Shown piece after piece: positions 18,002-26,366 of a stretch of DNA of 64,000 bases. This stretch comes from GAS368 sp965227745 (GTDB taxonomy: Bacteria; Verrucomicrobiota; Verrucomicrobiia; Opitutales; Opitutaceae), in assembly GCA_965227745.1 (NCBI GenBank), contig OZ245769.1, positions 5,022,001 through 5,086,000 of the forward strand, written 5' to 3'. The notes beneath the pieces were generated by a model. It searched no databases, was not told where the DNA came from, and saw nothing but the letters and a program-made list of their open reading frames with translations. Each line of letters opens with the position of its first letter. The stretch's first letter is position 1. Position numbers and translations under genes: made by a program.

Positions 18002-19228
18002 ATGGCCACCGCCGCTTCAACTCAGGACCGTCTCGCGGAACTTCGCCGGCGCGCCGCCGCGCAGGCGCCGGAAGGGTTGGCGCGCGACGAAGAATTCTGG
18101 CGGGACGTGCGGACCGATTACGAAAAATCGGAGGATTTCGTGCAGCTCGAATACGGATTTTATCATCCGTGCAATCGGGCGGTGCTGGCCGCCGAGATCG
18201 AGGCGATGCGGGTCGGCCAGCGGCGCGGCTCGCACTACAAGCGCAACGAGATGACGGCGGAGCGGGAGGCGGCGAGGGCGGACCTCGCGCGGCTCGCCGG
18301 CGCGAACCCCGAGGAAGTCGTGCTGACGCGCAACGCCACCGATGCGCTCAATATTATCCTCCACGGGCTGCCGCTCGAGGCGGGGGATGAAATCATGCAT
18401 TCCGATCAGGATTACCCGAGCACGATGGAAGCCCTCGAGCAACGAGCGCAGCGCGACGGACTCTCGCTGCGGGCGGTGACACTCGGGCTCGATCCCGCGT
18501 CGGAGGAGGAAGTGGTGGCACGCTTCGCCGAGCGAATCACGCCGCAGACCCGGGTGCTGCTCATCACGCACGCGATTAATTTTTCCGGGCAGGTGCTGCC
18601 GCTGAAAAAACTCTGCGCGCTCGGGCGGGAGCGAGGCCTGCACGTGGTGGTGGATGCGGCGCACTCCTTTGCGCAGATCGATTTTTCGTGTGCGGACGTC
18701 GGGTGCGACTACCTCGCGGCGAGCTTGCACAAGTGGCTCGGCGCGCCGCTGGGCACGGGGCTGCTCTATGTGCGCCGTGAGCGCATTGCCAGGCTCGCGC
18801 CGCTCTATGGCGACACGCGGCTGGCGCGGACGGACGTCCGCAAACTCGAGCATTTCGGCAATACGCCGGACTCGGCGCATCGCGGTCTGCGCGAGGCGAT
18901 CCGCTGGCACGAAGCGCTCGGCACGGCGGTGAAAGGGGCGCGGCTGCATTTCCTCCAGCGCCGCTGGACAGACCTAGCGCGCACCCTGCCGCGCGTGCGG
19001 GTGCTGACGCCGAGCCGGACGGCGCACCACGGGGCCATCGGGACCTTTTCGATCGAGGGGAGCGAACCGAAGAAGATCGTGGCTGAGTTGATGAACCGGC
19101 ACGGCATTTTCACGAACGCCATAGCGCACCCGCTCATCACGGGAGTGCGGGTGACGCCGGGCGTGCCGACCTCGGTCGAGGAAATCGATCAGCTGGGGTC
19201 GGCTTTGAGCGAGCTCAGCGCGGGTTAG
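18002..19228 (+). CDS. Class V PLP-dependent aminotransferase (isopenicillin-N-epimerase/cysteine-desulfurase-like)
   Basis: A 408-residue fold-type I PLP enzyme. Recognisable parts are NPEEVVLTRNATDALNIIL (phosphate-binding region), the cofactor aspartate in VVVDAAHSF, and the Schiff-base lysine in ASLHKWLGAPLGTG. The overall pattern resembles isopenicillin-N epimerase-like and cysteine desulfurase-like proteins, whose substrates vary widely. There is no signal peptide. It follows the sulfatase by about 98 bases on the same strand but need not be co-transcribed. Its start lacks the C/T-rich leader seen before most genes here. Confidence 0.85.
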   Translation: MATAASTQDRLAELRRRAAAQAPEGLARDEEFWRDVRTDYEKSEDFVQLEYGFYHPCNRAVLAAEIEAMRVGQRRGSHYKRNEMTAEREAARADLARLAGANPEEVVLTRNATDALNIILHGLPLEAGDEIMHSDQDYPSTMEALEQRAQRDGLSLRAVTLGLDPASEEEVVARFAERITPQTRVLLITHAINFSGQVLPLKKLCALGRERGLHVVVDAAHSFAQIDFSCADVGCDYLAASLHKWLGAPLGTGLLYVRRERIARLAPLYGDTRLARTDVRKLEHFGNTPDSAHRGLREAIRWHEALGTAVKGARLHFLQRRWTDLARTLPRVRVLTPSRTAHHGAIGTFSIEGSEPKKIVAELMNRHGIFTNAIAHPLITGVRVTPGVPTSVEEIDQLGSALSELSAG

Positions 19229-19437
19229 TGGTGGCTCGAGGAATTGGAAGCAGGCTGGGGCGAAAAGTTGGGCGGGGGTTTCGAGTGCTGGGTGCTGTCG
19301 GTGGGGACCGATTGCCGGTGAGGTTTTTGTGTTTGACCTCCCGGCGTCGCCCAGAGGTCGACGTCCACCTTGCGGAGTTCGGGCTTTGCGTGCGGAGAAA
19401 TTAGCGCACACTGGGTGTTCTCTCTTTTTTCTTACCC
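19229..19437. repeat. Short intergenic region with GAGGTCG-type repeat
   Basis: Positions about 19335-19375 hold a CCCGGCGTCGCCCAGAGGTC element related to copies at about 7244, 23160 and 45005. No gene is present. The last 20 bases before the next start are almost all pyrimidine. Confidence 0.5.
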
Positions 19438-20439
19438 ATGCCGCGCACCCTTCTTTCTGCTGTTCCTGCACTCACGCTCGCCGATGGCGGGCAGTTTCCC
19501 TCGGTCGGTCTTGGCACGTGGAAACTGCCGAAGCCGCAGGCGGCGGGGTTGGTGACGGAGGCGATTCGCGCGGGCTATCGTCATCTCGATTGCGCGTGCG
19601 ACTATGGCAACGAGGCCGAGGTCGGCGCGGGTTTCGCGGCGGCGCGCGCGGAGGGACTGGTGAGGCGCGACGACATGTGGGTGACTTCAAAGCTGTGGAA
19701 TACTTATCACGAGCCGAAGCATGTGCGCGCGGCGTGCGAGCGGTCGCTGCGGGATTTGCAACTCGACGTGCTCGATTTGTATTTGGTGCATTTTCCCATC
19801 GCGCTGGCGTATGTGCCGTTTGACGTGCGGTATCCGCCGGAGTGGTTTCACGATCCGAAGGCGGCGAAGCCGGCGATGAAGCCGATCAACGTGCCGTATG
19901 CGGAGACGTGGGGCGCGATGGAGGAACTGCAGCGCGCGGGGCTCGTGAAGCGCATCGGCGTGTGTAACCTGAATATCTCCATGCTGCGCGAAGTGCTCGT
20001 GGGCTGCTCGATTCGGCCGCAGGTGCATCAGATTGAGCTGCATCCGTATTTGTCGCAGCCGCGTCAGTTGCGGTTTTGTGCGCAGGAGAAAATCGCGGTG
20101 ACGGCGTTTTCGCCGTTTGGCGCGCCGTCGTATTTGCCGCTGGGGATGGCGAAGCCGGAGGAGAATTTACTGAACGATCCGGTGGTCACGGGCATCGCGG
20201 CGAAGCATCAGAAAACGGCGGCGCAGGTGGCGCTCCGCTGGGGCGTGCAGCGCGGGTGTGCGGTGATCCCGAAGACGCAGACGCCGGCGCGGTTTGCGGA
20301 GAACCTGGCGATTTTCGATTTCGCGCTAACCGAGGCGGAGATGAAGGCGATGGATGGGCTGGAGCGCGGGCGGCGCTTTAATGACCCGGGGCATTTCGGC
20401 GAGGTGGCGTTTAATACGTTTTTTCCGATTTTCGATTGA
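19438..20439 (+). CDS. Aldo/keto reductase, xylose-reductase-like
   Basis: A 333-residue NAD(P)H-dependent aldo/keto reductase. The catalytic tetrad is visible as Asp51 (HLDCACDYGNE), Tyr56, Lys85 (TSKLWNT) and His118 (LVHFP). The C-terminal coenzyme site is IPKTQTPARFAENL. The loop after His118 (YVPFDVRYPPEWF) resembles D-xylose and aldose reductases, so reduction of an aldose to its alditol is the best guess. It lies a few kilobases from a pentonate-degradation set, which makes a pentose substrate plausible but unproven. The ATG follows a long pyrimidine tract and no SD. Confidence 0.88.
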   Translation: MPRTLLSAVPALTLADGGQFPSVGLGTWKLPKPQAAGLVTEAIRAGYRHLDCACDYGNEAEVGAGFAAARAEGLVRRDDMWVTSKLWNTYHEPKHVRAACERSLRDLQLDVLDLYLVHFPIALAYVPFDVRYPPEWFHDPKAAKPAMKPINVPYAETWGAMEELQRAGLVKRIGVCNLNISMLREVLVGCSIRPQVHQIELHPYLSQPRQLRFCAQEKIAVTAFSPFGAPSYLPLGMAKPEENLLNDPVVTGIAAKHQKTAAQVALRWGVQRGCAVIPKTQTPARFAENLAIFDFALTEAEMKAMDGLERGRRFNDPGHFGEVAFNTFFPIFD

Positions 20440-21024
20440 GGAAAAGAACGGCGGAGGAAAGTCGGGGGGAGTGGCTCACGAAATACACGAAACACACTAA
20501 ACGGACGAAAAAGAATCAGGACCGAGAGTTGCCACGGAATAAACGGAAGAGAAACCATGTAAGTCGCGTAGGACGTGGCTGTGAGTGTGGATCGACTTGG
20601 AGGTTAAGCGCGAAGACGCGAAGGCGCTAAAGTCGGAGGAAAGGTGGGGGGTGGGGGAGTAGAGGTGGCAGGGAATGGGGTAGTGAGGGACGTGGGAGAA
20701 AACAGTTTTTAACCACGGATGGACACGGATGGACACGGATACGGATCAAGCTAGGTGCGGTGATCGCGGACCGGATGGAGTTGAGGGCTAAACGCGACGG
20801 CGCGAAGGTCGGAGCAAAGTTGGGGTGTGGGCAGGGGGTTGAGATAGAAGGTTTTTTAACCACGGATTTCGCGGATGGGCACGGATGGGACCCGATGCGA
20901 GCGAGCGGTTGGCGTTTGCGTGACGGAATGGAAAATTTTTGCGCGGGATGGGGTGTGATGGGGTGGCGGGGCTTGCTTCGGCGCGCGGCGGGGCGTCACG
21001 ATGCGGGGACCCTGCTCTTCGACT
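20440..21024. repeat. Gene-free gap made mostly of interspersed repeats
   Basis: Modules in order: CACGAAATACACGAAACACA type at 20470-20513; GCGCGAAGACGCGAAGGCGC type at 20603-20637; TTTTTAACCACGGATGGACA type at 20704-20747; a shorter GCGACGGCGCGAAGG unit at 20786-20813; another TTTTTTAACCACGGATTTCG unit at 20851-20889. Together they cover roughly half of the 585 bases. No gene is supported. Confidence 0.7.
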
Positions 21025-22698
21025 ATGACGATGCGTTTCTTTTTTGCCCTGCTCGCGGTGGTTTCGATTTCGGCGCTGCGCGCGGCGGAGAGTCCCTCGC
21101 CGCCGGTGAAGCTGGCGGTCGTCATCGCGGTGGACCAGATGCGGGCGGATTATCTGGTGCGGTTTCGGCCGTATTTTGGCGAGGGGGGCTTTAAGCGGTT
21201 GCTGGAGGGCGGGGCGGATTTTCAGGAGGCGCACTATCGGCATGCGATCACGCACACCGCGCCAGGGCATGCACTGATGTTGAGCGGCGTGCATGCGGAT
21301 GTGCACGGGGTCGTGGGCAACGACTGGCTGGATCGCGCGACGTGGGAGGCGGTGAATAGCATGGAGGATGCGGCGTCGCCGCTCGTGGGCATCGATCCGG
21401 CGGAGATGGGACCGGTGGCGGCGGCGCGGCCGGACAAGACCGGGCGCTCGCTGAAGAATTTCAATGCGACGACGGTGGGCGACCAGTTGAAGCTGCGCTA
21501 CGGCGACAAGATGAAAGTGATCGCGGTCTCGAACAAAGATCGCGGCGCGATGCTGCTCGGCGGGAAATATGCGGACGGCGCTTACTGGGATGAAAATGGA
21601 AAATTCATCACGTCGAAGGCGTATCGCGACACGCTTCCGGCGTGGGTGGAGGCGTTTAACGCCGAGCGGCGGTGCCACGCGATGTTTGGCAAGGTGTGGG
21701 ACCGGCTGCGCGAGCCGGCGATCTACGACGCGGTGCAGGGGCCGGACGACGCGCCAGGAGAGTCGACCGACAATGGGCTCGGGCGGACCTTTCCGCGGAG
21801 GATCGACGGCGGAAAGCCGACGATCACGCCGGCGTTTTACCTGGCGTTCGACAACTCGCCGTTCAGCGCGGAATTTCTCGGGGAGTTTGCGCAGCGCGCG
21901 CTCGTGGAGGAAAAGCTCGGGAAGCACGCGGCGACGGACATGCTCTGCGTGAGCTTTTCGCAGGTGGATACGGCGGGGCATAGCTTCGGGCCGGACAGCC
22001 AGGAGGTGATGGATTCGATGCTGCGGCTGGACCGCGTGCTGGCGGCGCTGCTGGAGCGGATCGACCGCGAGGTGGGGCTAAAAAACTGCGTGGTCGCGCT
22101 CACGGCGGATCATGGAGCGCAGCCGATGCCGGAGCGGCTGAAGGCCATCGGCGCGCGGATGCCGACGGAGCGCGTGAAGGGCGCGGACCTGGATGTCGTC
22201 GTGAAGAAGGCGCTCGATGCGGCGTATGGCGAACTGGCCGACAAGGAGACGTGGTTCACGCGCGATAATTTCTCTTACATCATCCGCCCCGCGGCGCTGG
22301 CGGCGAAGAAGCTCACGGCGGTCGAGGTTGCAAAGGTGATCAAGGCGGGGCTTCTGAGCGCGACGGCGGTGGGAGAGGTTTATACGCGCGAGGAGATTCT
22401 CGCGGCGCCGGCGGAAGGGGAGTCGGTGCTCGCGATGGTGCGGCGGAGCTTTAACGACATCCGCGGGCGCGATGTGCAGTTCGTCCTCAAGCCCTACTAC
22501 CTGATGCGTGCGACGGCAGGGACGACGCATGGCATGCCGTACGATTACGACACGCATGTCCCCATCGTGTTTTTCGGGCGCGGGGTGCCGCACGTCGTAC
22601 GCACGGAGCGCGTGGGGGTCGACGATCTCGCGCCCACGCTGGCGGGCTTGCTGGGGATTCCGGCGCCGCCGCAGGCGATGGGAAAGCGGTTGTTGTGA
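21025..22698 (+). CDS. PafA-type secreted alkaline phosphatase/phosphodiesterase
   Basis: A protein of about 557 residues in the alkaline phosphatase superfamily. After a signal peptide (FFFALLAVVSISALRAAES) come VVIAVDQMRADYLVRF (metal Asp), the nucleophile region HAITHTAPGHALMLSG, the HGVVGNDWLD segment typical of the PafA branch, DTAGHSFGPDS and TADHGAQP (metal ligands). It should release phosphate from monoesters, and possibly diesters, outside the cytoplasm. The ATG at 21025 is preferred because it is preceded by a pyrimidine-rich stretch; ATGs at 21001 and 21031 are in frame and possible. It is a monocistronic plus-strand gene. Confidence 0.85.
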   Translation: MTMRFFFALLAVVSISALRAAESPSPPVKLAVVIAVDQMRADYLVRFRPYFGEGGFKRLLEGGADFQEAHYRHAITHTAPGHALMLSGVHADVHGVVGNDWLDRATWEAVNSMEDAASPLVGIDPAEMGPVAAARPDKTGRSLKNFNATTVGDQLKLRYGDKMKVIAVSNKDRGAMLLGGKYADGAYWDENGKFITSKAYRDTLPAWVEAFNAERRCHAMFGKVWDRLREPAIYDAVQGPDDAPGESTDNGLGRTFPRRIDGGKPTITPAFYLAFDNSPFSAEFLGEFAQRALVEEKLGKHAATDMLCVSFSQVDTAGHSFGPDSQEVMDSMLRLDRVLAALLERIDREVGLKNCVVALTADHGAQPMPERLKAIGARMPTERVKGADLDVVVKKALDAAYGELADKETWFTRDNFSYIIRPAALAAKKLTAVEVAKVIKAGLLSATAVGEVYTREEILAAPAEGESVLAMVRRSFNDIRGRDVQFVLKPYYLMRATAGTTHGMPYDYDTHVPIVFFGRGVPHVVRTERVGVDDLAPTLAGLLGIPAPPQAMGKRLL

Positions 22699-23215
22699 AC
22701 GCGAGGAGGGCGGGTGGGGAATGGCGAATAACGAATGACGAATAACGAAGGATGAACCGCGAAGGGCGCAAAGAGGCGCGAAGGCGGAGAGGTACTATTA
22801 TGTTTTTTGGCGGAGGGGACCGGGTGTAAAGGCAGTGGTCACGGAGGACACAGAGGAGGCCCGGAGCGCACAGAGGAAGAGGCGGTGAGTCGGCGCGGGG
22901 GAGTGGCAGGGGGTGAAGTTTGGAACGCTGATCTCCGCTGGTTTTATTGAGGCGTGGGGGGATTTAAAGGCCTCGCTTGATCGGCGAGGCGCGCGCGGGT
23001 GGAAGCGCCATGGGTGTCGTGAGGCGTCGGGCGGAGATCGGAGCCATCCGGTAGCGAGCGAAGAGGTCGAATGAAGAGCGATTGGCTTGGGGGCATGGCC
23101 GGCGATCTCCGAGCGTCTTGGGCAGGAGATTACGATGACGTCGTGATTTTTGGGTTTCGCCCTCCCGACGGCGCCCGGAGGTCGCCGTCCACCCCAAACT
23201 CGGTGGAGACTGGCG
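22699..23215. repeat. Gene-free gap with repeats
   Basis: The modules are: ATAACGAATGACGAATAACG words at about 22728-22750; GCGAAGGGCGCAAAGAGGCG at 22757-22785; CACGGAGGACACAGAGGAGG at 22839-22875; a CGGCGCCCGGAGGTCGCCGT element at 23166-23195; and GGAGACTGGCGCTACC at 23205-23220, which recurs inside a hairpin at 11680-11701. No convincing gene is seen. Confidence 0.6.
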
Positions 23216-25135
23216 CTACCGCTGGAGGCGCTTGACGATTTCGTCGACGTCGTAGACGCAGCCGCCCCAGGGGCCGCCGCTGGCGTTTTGGAGGGCGGCC
23301 CAGAGGCGGGTGTCGGCGGGGACGCGGGGGTCCATCGTGAGCTCGGGGTGGAGGGGGCGGGCGGAAAATTCGGCGGGGTCGACGTCGAGGATGTCGACCG
23401 AGCCCGCAAGGGTGCGGGTGTCGATGCGGACGCGGATGCGGTCGCCGTTGCGGACTTTGCCGAGGGGGCCGCCGGCCCAGGCTTCGGGGGAGACGTGGCC
23501 GACGCAGGCGCCGGTGGAGACACCGGAGAAGCGGCCATCGGTGACGAGGGCGATGCGTTTGCCTTCCTTCACGTATTTGAGGGCGGAGGTGATCTGGTAG
23601 GTCTCGGGCATGCCGATGCCGGGGCCGAGGCCGATGAGGATCATGGTGTCGCCGGCTTTGACGCTGCCGGACTTAAGCGCGGCGATGGCCTGGCCCTCGG
23701 TGGTGAAGACGCGCGCGGGGCCTTCGTGGAGATAGACGCCGTCGGCGCCGATGACATCGGGCGCGATGGCGGTGCTCTTCACGAGGGCGCCCTCGGGGGC
23801 GAGGTTGCCGCGGAGAAACGTGATCGTGCTGGTGAGGCCGCGCTCGCGGGCGCGCGTCGGCGACATGATGACGTCGTCGGGATCGATGCCATCGAGGGCG
23901 GTGAGTTTTTCGCGGAGGCGACGGCGGCGCTCGGAGGTTTCCCACCACGCGAGATTTTCGCCGAGGGTGCGGCCGGTGACGGTGCGGGCCTCGAGCTTGA
24001 GCAGGCCGGCGTCGCGGAGGTGGAGCATCACCTCGGGCACGCCGCCGGCGAGGAAGACCTGCACGGTGGCGTAGTGCTTCGGGCCGTTGGGCAGGACATC
24101 GACGAGGCGCGGGACGGAGCGATTGACGCGCGCCCAATCTTCGACGGTGGGGCGGGGGAGCCCGGCGGCGTGCGCGATGGCGGGGATGTGGAGCGTGAGA
24201 TTGGTCGAGCCACCGAAGGCGGCGTGCACGACGAGGGCGTTGTGAATCGAATCGGCGGAGAGGAGGTCGCGCGTGGTGGTGCCCTGCTTTTCGAGCTCCA
24301 TGAGCGCGAGGGCGGAGCGGCGCGCGAGGTCGCGCCAGATCTCCGCGCCGGAGGGCGCGAGTGCGCCGTGGGGGAGCGTGAGGCCGAGGGCTTCGGCGAC
24401 GACCTGGCTCGTGGCGGCGGTGCCCATGAACTGGCAACCGCCGCCGGGAGAGCCGCAGGCTTTGCAACCCATCTCGGCGGCGTGCTCGAGGGAAATTTCA
24501 TCGCGCGCGAAGCGGGTGGCGAGGGTCTGCACCTTGCCGGTGTCCTCGGCTTCCTCGGCGAGGAGCGTGACCCCGCCGGGGACGAGAATCGTCGGGAGAT
24601 CGGGCGTGCCGGCGAGGGCGAGCAGCATGGCGGGCAGGCCTTTGTCGCAGGTGGCGACGCCGAGCACGCCGCGCCGCGTGGGGAGCGAGCGTATCAGGCG
24701 CCTGAATACAACGGCGGCGTCGTTGCGGTAGGCGAGGGAGTCGAGCATGCCGGCGGTGCCATTGGTGCGGCCGTCGCAGGGGTCGCTCACGTAACCGGCA
24801 AAGGGAATGGCTTTGTGCGCGGTGAAGGTGCGCGCGGCTTCCTCCATGAGCAGGCCGACTTCCCAGTGGCCGGTGTGGTAGCCGAGCGCAATGGGGGAGC
24901 CATCGGGCGCGCGGATGCCGCCTTGCGTGCTGAGAATGAGAAATTGTTTCCCGAGCATCGCCGCGGGCGACCAGCCCATGCCGGCGTTTTGGGTCATGCC
25001 AAAAAGATCGCCGCTGGCCATGCCGCGCAGGGTGTTGGCCTCGAGGGGGAGCGAGCCGGCGGGACCGGCGGCGGTGGTGCGCAGGGTGTAGATGGCGTCG
25101 CCAGGGGAGTCGAGGAGGGGGTCGGGGGTGGGCAT
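23216..25135 (-). CDS. yjhG: D-xylonate dehydratase, YjhG/YagF family (IlvD/Edd superfamily)
   Basis: A 639-residue Fe-S dehydratase, close in length to E. coli YjhG (about 655). It matches that subfamily along its length: SGDLFGMTQNAGMGWSP near residue 42, SDPCDGRTNGTAGM, the Cys-containing GVATCDKGLPA, GCKACGSPGGGCQF, HAAFGGSTNL and the C-terminal DTRLWAALQ. It should convert D-xylonate to 2-keto-3-deoxy-D-xylonate. Together with the ketoglutarate-semialdehyde dehydrogenase and the FAH-family dehydratase upstream on the same strand, it fits a Weimberg-type pathway to 2-oxoglutarate. It is separated from those genes by repeats and an intruding gene pair. Confidence 0.9.
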   Translation of the reverse strand: MPTPDPLLDSPGDAIYTLRTTAAGPAGSLPLEANTLRGMASGDLFGMTQNAGMGWSPAAMLGKQFLILSTQGGIRAPDGSPIALGYHTGHWEVGLLMEEAARTFTAHKAIPFAGYVSDPCDGRTNGTAGMLDSLAYRNDAAVVFRRLIRSLPTRRGVLGVATCDKGLPAMLLALAGTPDLPTILVPGGVTLLAEEAEDTGKVQTLATRFARDEISLEHAAEMGCKACGSPGGGCQFMGTAATSQVVAEALGLTLPHGALAPSGAEIWRDLARRSALALMELEKQGTTTRDLLSADSIHNALVVHAAFGGSTNLTLHIPAIAHAAGLPRPTVEDWARVNRSVPRLVDVLPNGPKHYATVQVFLAGGVPEVMLHLRDAGLLKLEARTVTGRTLGENLAWWETSERRRRLREKLTALDGIDPDDVIMSPTRARERGLTSTITFLRGNLAPEGALVKSTAIAPDVIGADGVYLHEGPARVFTTEGQAIAALKSGSVKAGDTMILIGLGPGIGMPETYQITSALKYVKEGKRIALVTDGRFSGVSTGACVGHVSPEAWAGGPLGKVRNGDRIRVRIDTRTLAGSVDILDVDPAEFSARPLHPELTMDPRVPADTRLWAALQNASGGPWGGCVYDVDEIVKRLQR

Positions 25136-25396
25136 GGGGATGAGAAAGACAATTCAGAGGGGGCCCACGAAACACACGAAACACACGAAAAAAATCAGAA
25201 ACTGAAGTGGCCCACGGAACACACGGACTACACGGAATACGGAAGAATCAGACAGGGAAGAAGAGATGGAGTGGTGAGCAAACCGGAAGTGGTGGGGGCT
25301 GCTCGGGGGAGACGGGTTAAGCGCGAAGACGCGATGGCGCGAAGGTCGGAGCGAAGAAAGAAGGCCGTGGACTGAACGGAAACTAGACGGACGCGT
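25136..25396. repeat. Interspersed repeats downstream of the small antitoxin-like gene
   Basis: Positions 25163-25235 hold a CCCACGAAACACACGAAACA unit followed by a CCCACGGAACACACGGACTA unit. Positions 25310-25350 hold a TTAAGCGCGAAGACGCGATG unit. The rest is non-coding. Confidence 0.7.
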
Positions 25397-25615
25397 CTAG
25401 GAGTTGCGGAGGCGGCGCATTAGCTCGGCGTGAGTGATCACTTTTGATTTACCGGCGCGATAGGAGGCGAGGCGTTGGCTGAGGATGGCGCGATGAGCGG
25501 CGGGCACGGGCGTTTTTTCCTCGTGCTCGACGGAGAGACAGAATGGGTCGGCGATTTCGAGTCGGCGCCTTTTCGAATGCTTGAGAAGGGTCGCGGAGAG
25601 ACGGGAAGAGGGCAT
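25397..25615 (-). CDS. Small antitoxin-like protein (addiction-module component type)
   Basis: A 72-residue basic protein starting MPSSRLSATLLKHSKRRRLE. The C-terminal part (AILSQRLASYRAGKSKVITH then AELMRRLR) has the layout of the putative addiction-module component family TIGR02574, compare RRVAEIRSGKVQGVSGDQVA in the gene at 50373. No RelE/ParE toxin follows it. Instead it starts about 13 bases after the stop of the 245-residue HEPN-like gene, so those two may form the pair. Alternatively it is an orphan antitoxin remnant. The ATG at 25613-25615 is chosen over a longer frame that overlaps the neighbour. Confidence 0.5.
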   Translation of the reverse strand: MPSSRLSATLLKHSKRRRLEIADPFCLSVEHEEKTPVPAAHRAILSQRLASYRAGKSKVITHAELMRRLRNS

Positions 25616-25628
25616 AGCTGGAGTGGAA

Positions 25629-26366
25629 CTACGAGGGTGCTTTGATTTCTGCGGACCACTTCGTGACGATAGGCTGAAGCAGTAATTCCCATTCAGCACT
25701 TTCTTTCTGAATTCTGCTCTCCTTTAAGAGGCCTCTCTTCACGAGTTCTGTAAACAGCGACATCGCGCCAGAAAAAATTTCGCGAGCATTGGAATACGAA
25801 AATGCCACAAAACGCCATTCTGCGCCGGCTTCTATTGCGGAATGGTAGACCGGTGCCCGCAGATCTGAGGGTGGATGAACCGCCCGATCTCGAAATTGGT
25901 AGATAGCTAAAAGTACCCGCTCAACTTTAGCGCTTTGTTCGGGGTTCAGATTAAATACACGCCTAATCGTTTCTTTAACATGTGCCGGTCGGGCAGTTCC
26001 CTTTTTATTTTCCTTCAGCCTGGCCTTTTCTTCAGGAGTGAGTTTTGCGAGGTCTTTGATTGATGCGTAAAAAGCGTCTACTGCGGTCGCAGGTGCCATG
26101 ATAGACTGCATGCCGTGTATAAATTCAATCTCAAGGTAACGACCTTTTGCCTCATCATTTTTTTCTGCATGGGCTCTAACAAGTTCGAGATGTGCGGCAT
26201 GGCTGTCCCGCAAATGCTGTAAGGCGATCTCAAGCCAAATAGGAAAAAGAATGATACCTACCTCGAACTGAACAGAGCCTGCAAATTTTCCAGCGGCATC
26301 GATTCCAAATGTTAGTCCACCTGCAGGAATACTGAGTCGCATGCCCCTGCTAACAAAAACGCTCAT
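25629..26366 (-). CDS. Protein of unknown function with a HEPN-like R-x4-H motif; lower GC
   Basis: A 245-residue protein with no signal peptide and a mostly helical look. Residues 158-165 read FRDRAVHP, giving R159-x4-H164 in a RxRxVHP context reminiscent of HEPN-type RNase or scaffold domains. This is a motif match only. The coding sequence is clearly richer in A/T than its neighbours, suggesting transfer. Its ATG overlaps the TGA of the aldehyde dehydrogenase by four bases (translational coupling), and it ends about 13 bases before the small antitoxin-like gene. A toxin or defence role is a hypothesis; no family was firmly recognised. Confidence 0.6.
   Translation of the reverse strand: MSVFVSRGMRLSIPAGGLTFGIDAAGKFAGSVQFEVGIILFPIWLEIALQHLRDSHAAHLELVRAHAEKNDEAKGRYLEIEFIHGMQSIMAPATAVDAFYASIKDLAKLTPEEKARLKENKKGTARPAHVKETIRRVFNLNPEQSAKVERVLLAIYQFRDRAVHPPSDLRAPVYHSAIEAGAEWRFVAFSYSNAREIFSGAMSLFTELVKRGLLKESRIQKESAEWELLLQPIVTKWSAEIKAPS

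Noticed and set aside
23150..25375. A 741-codon open frame on the plus strand opposite the xylonate dehydratase
   Set aside because: The minus-strand protein matches the YjhG family along its whole length; the antisense frame also runs through intergenic repeats.
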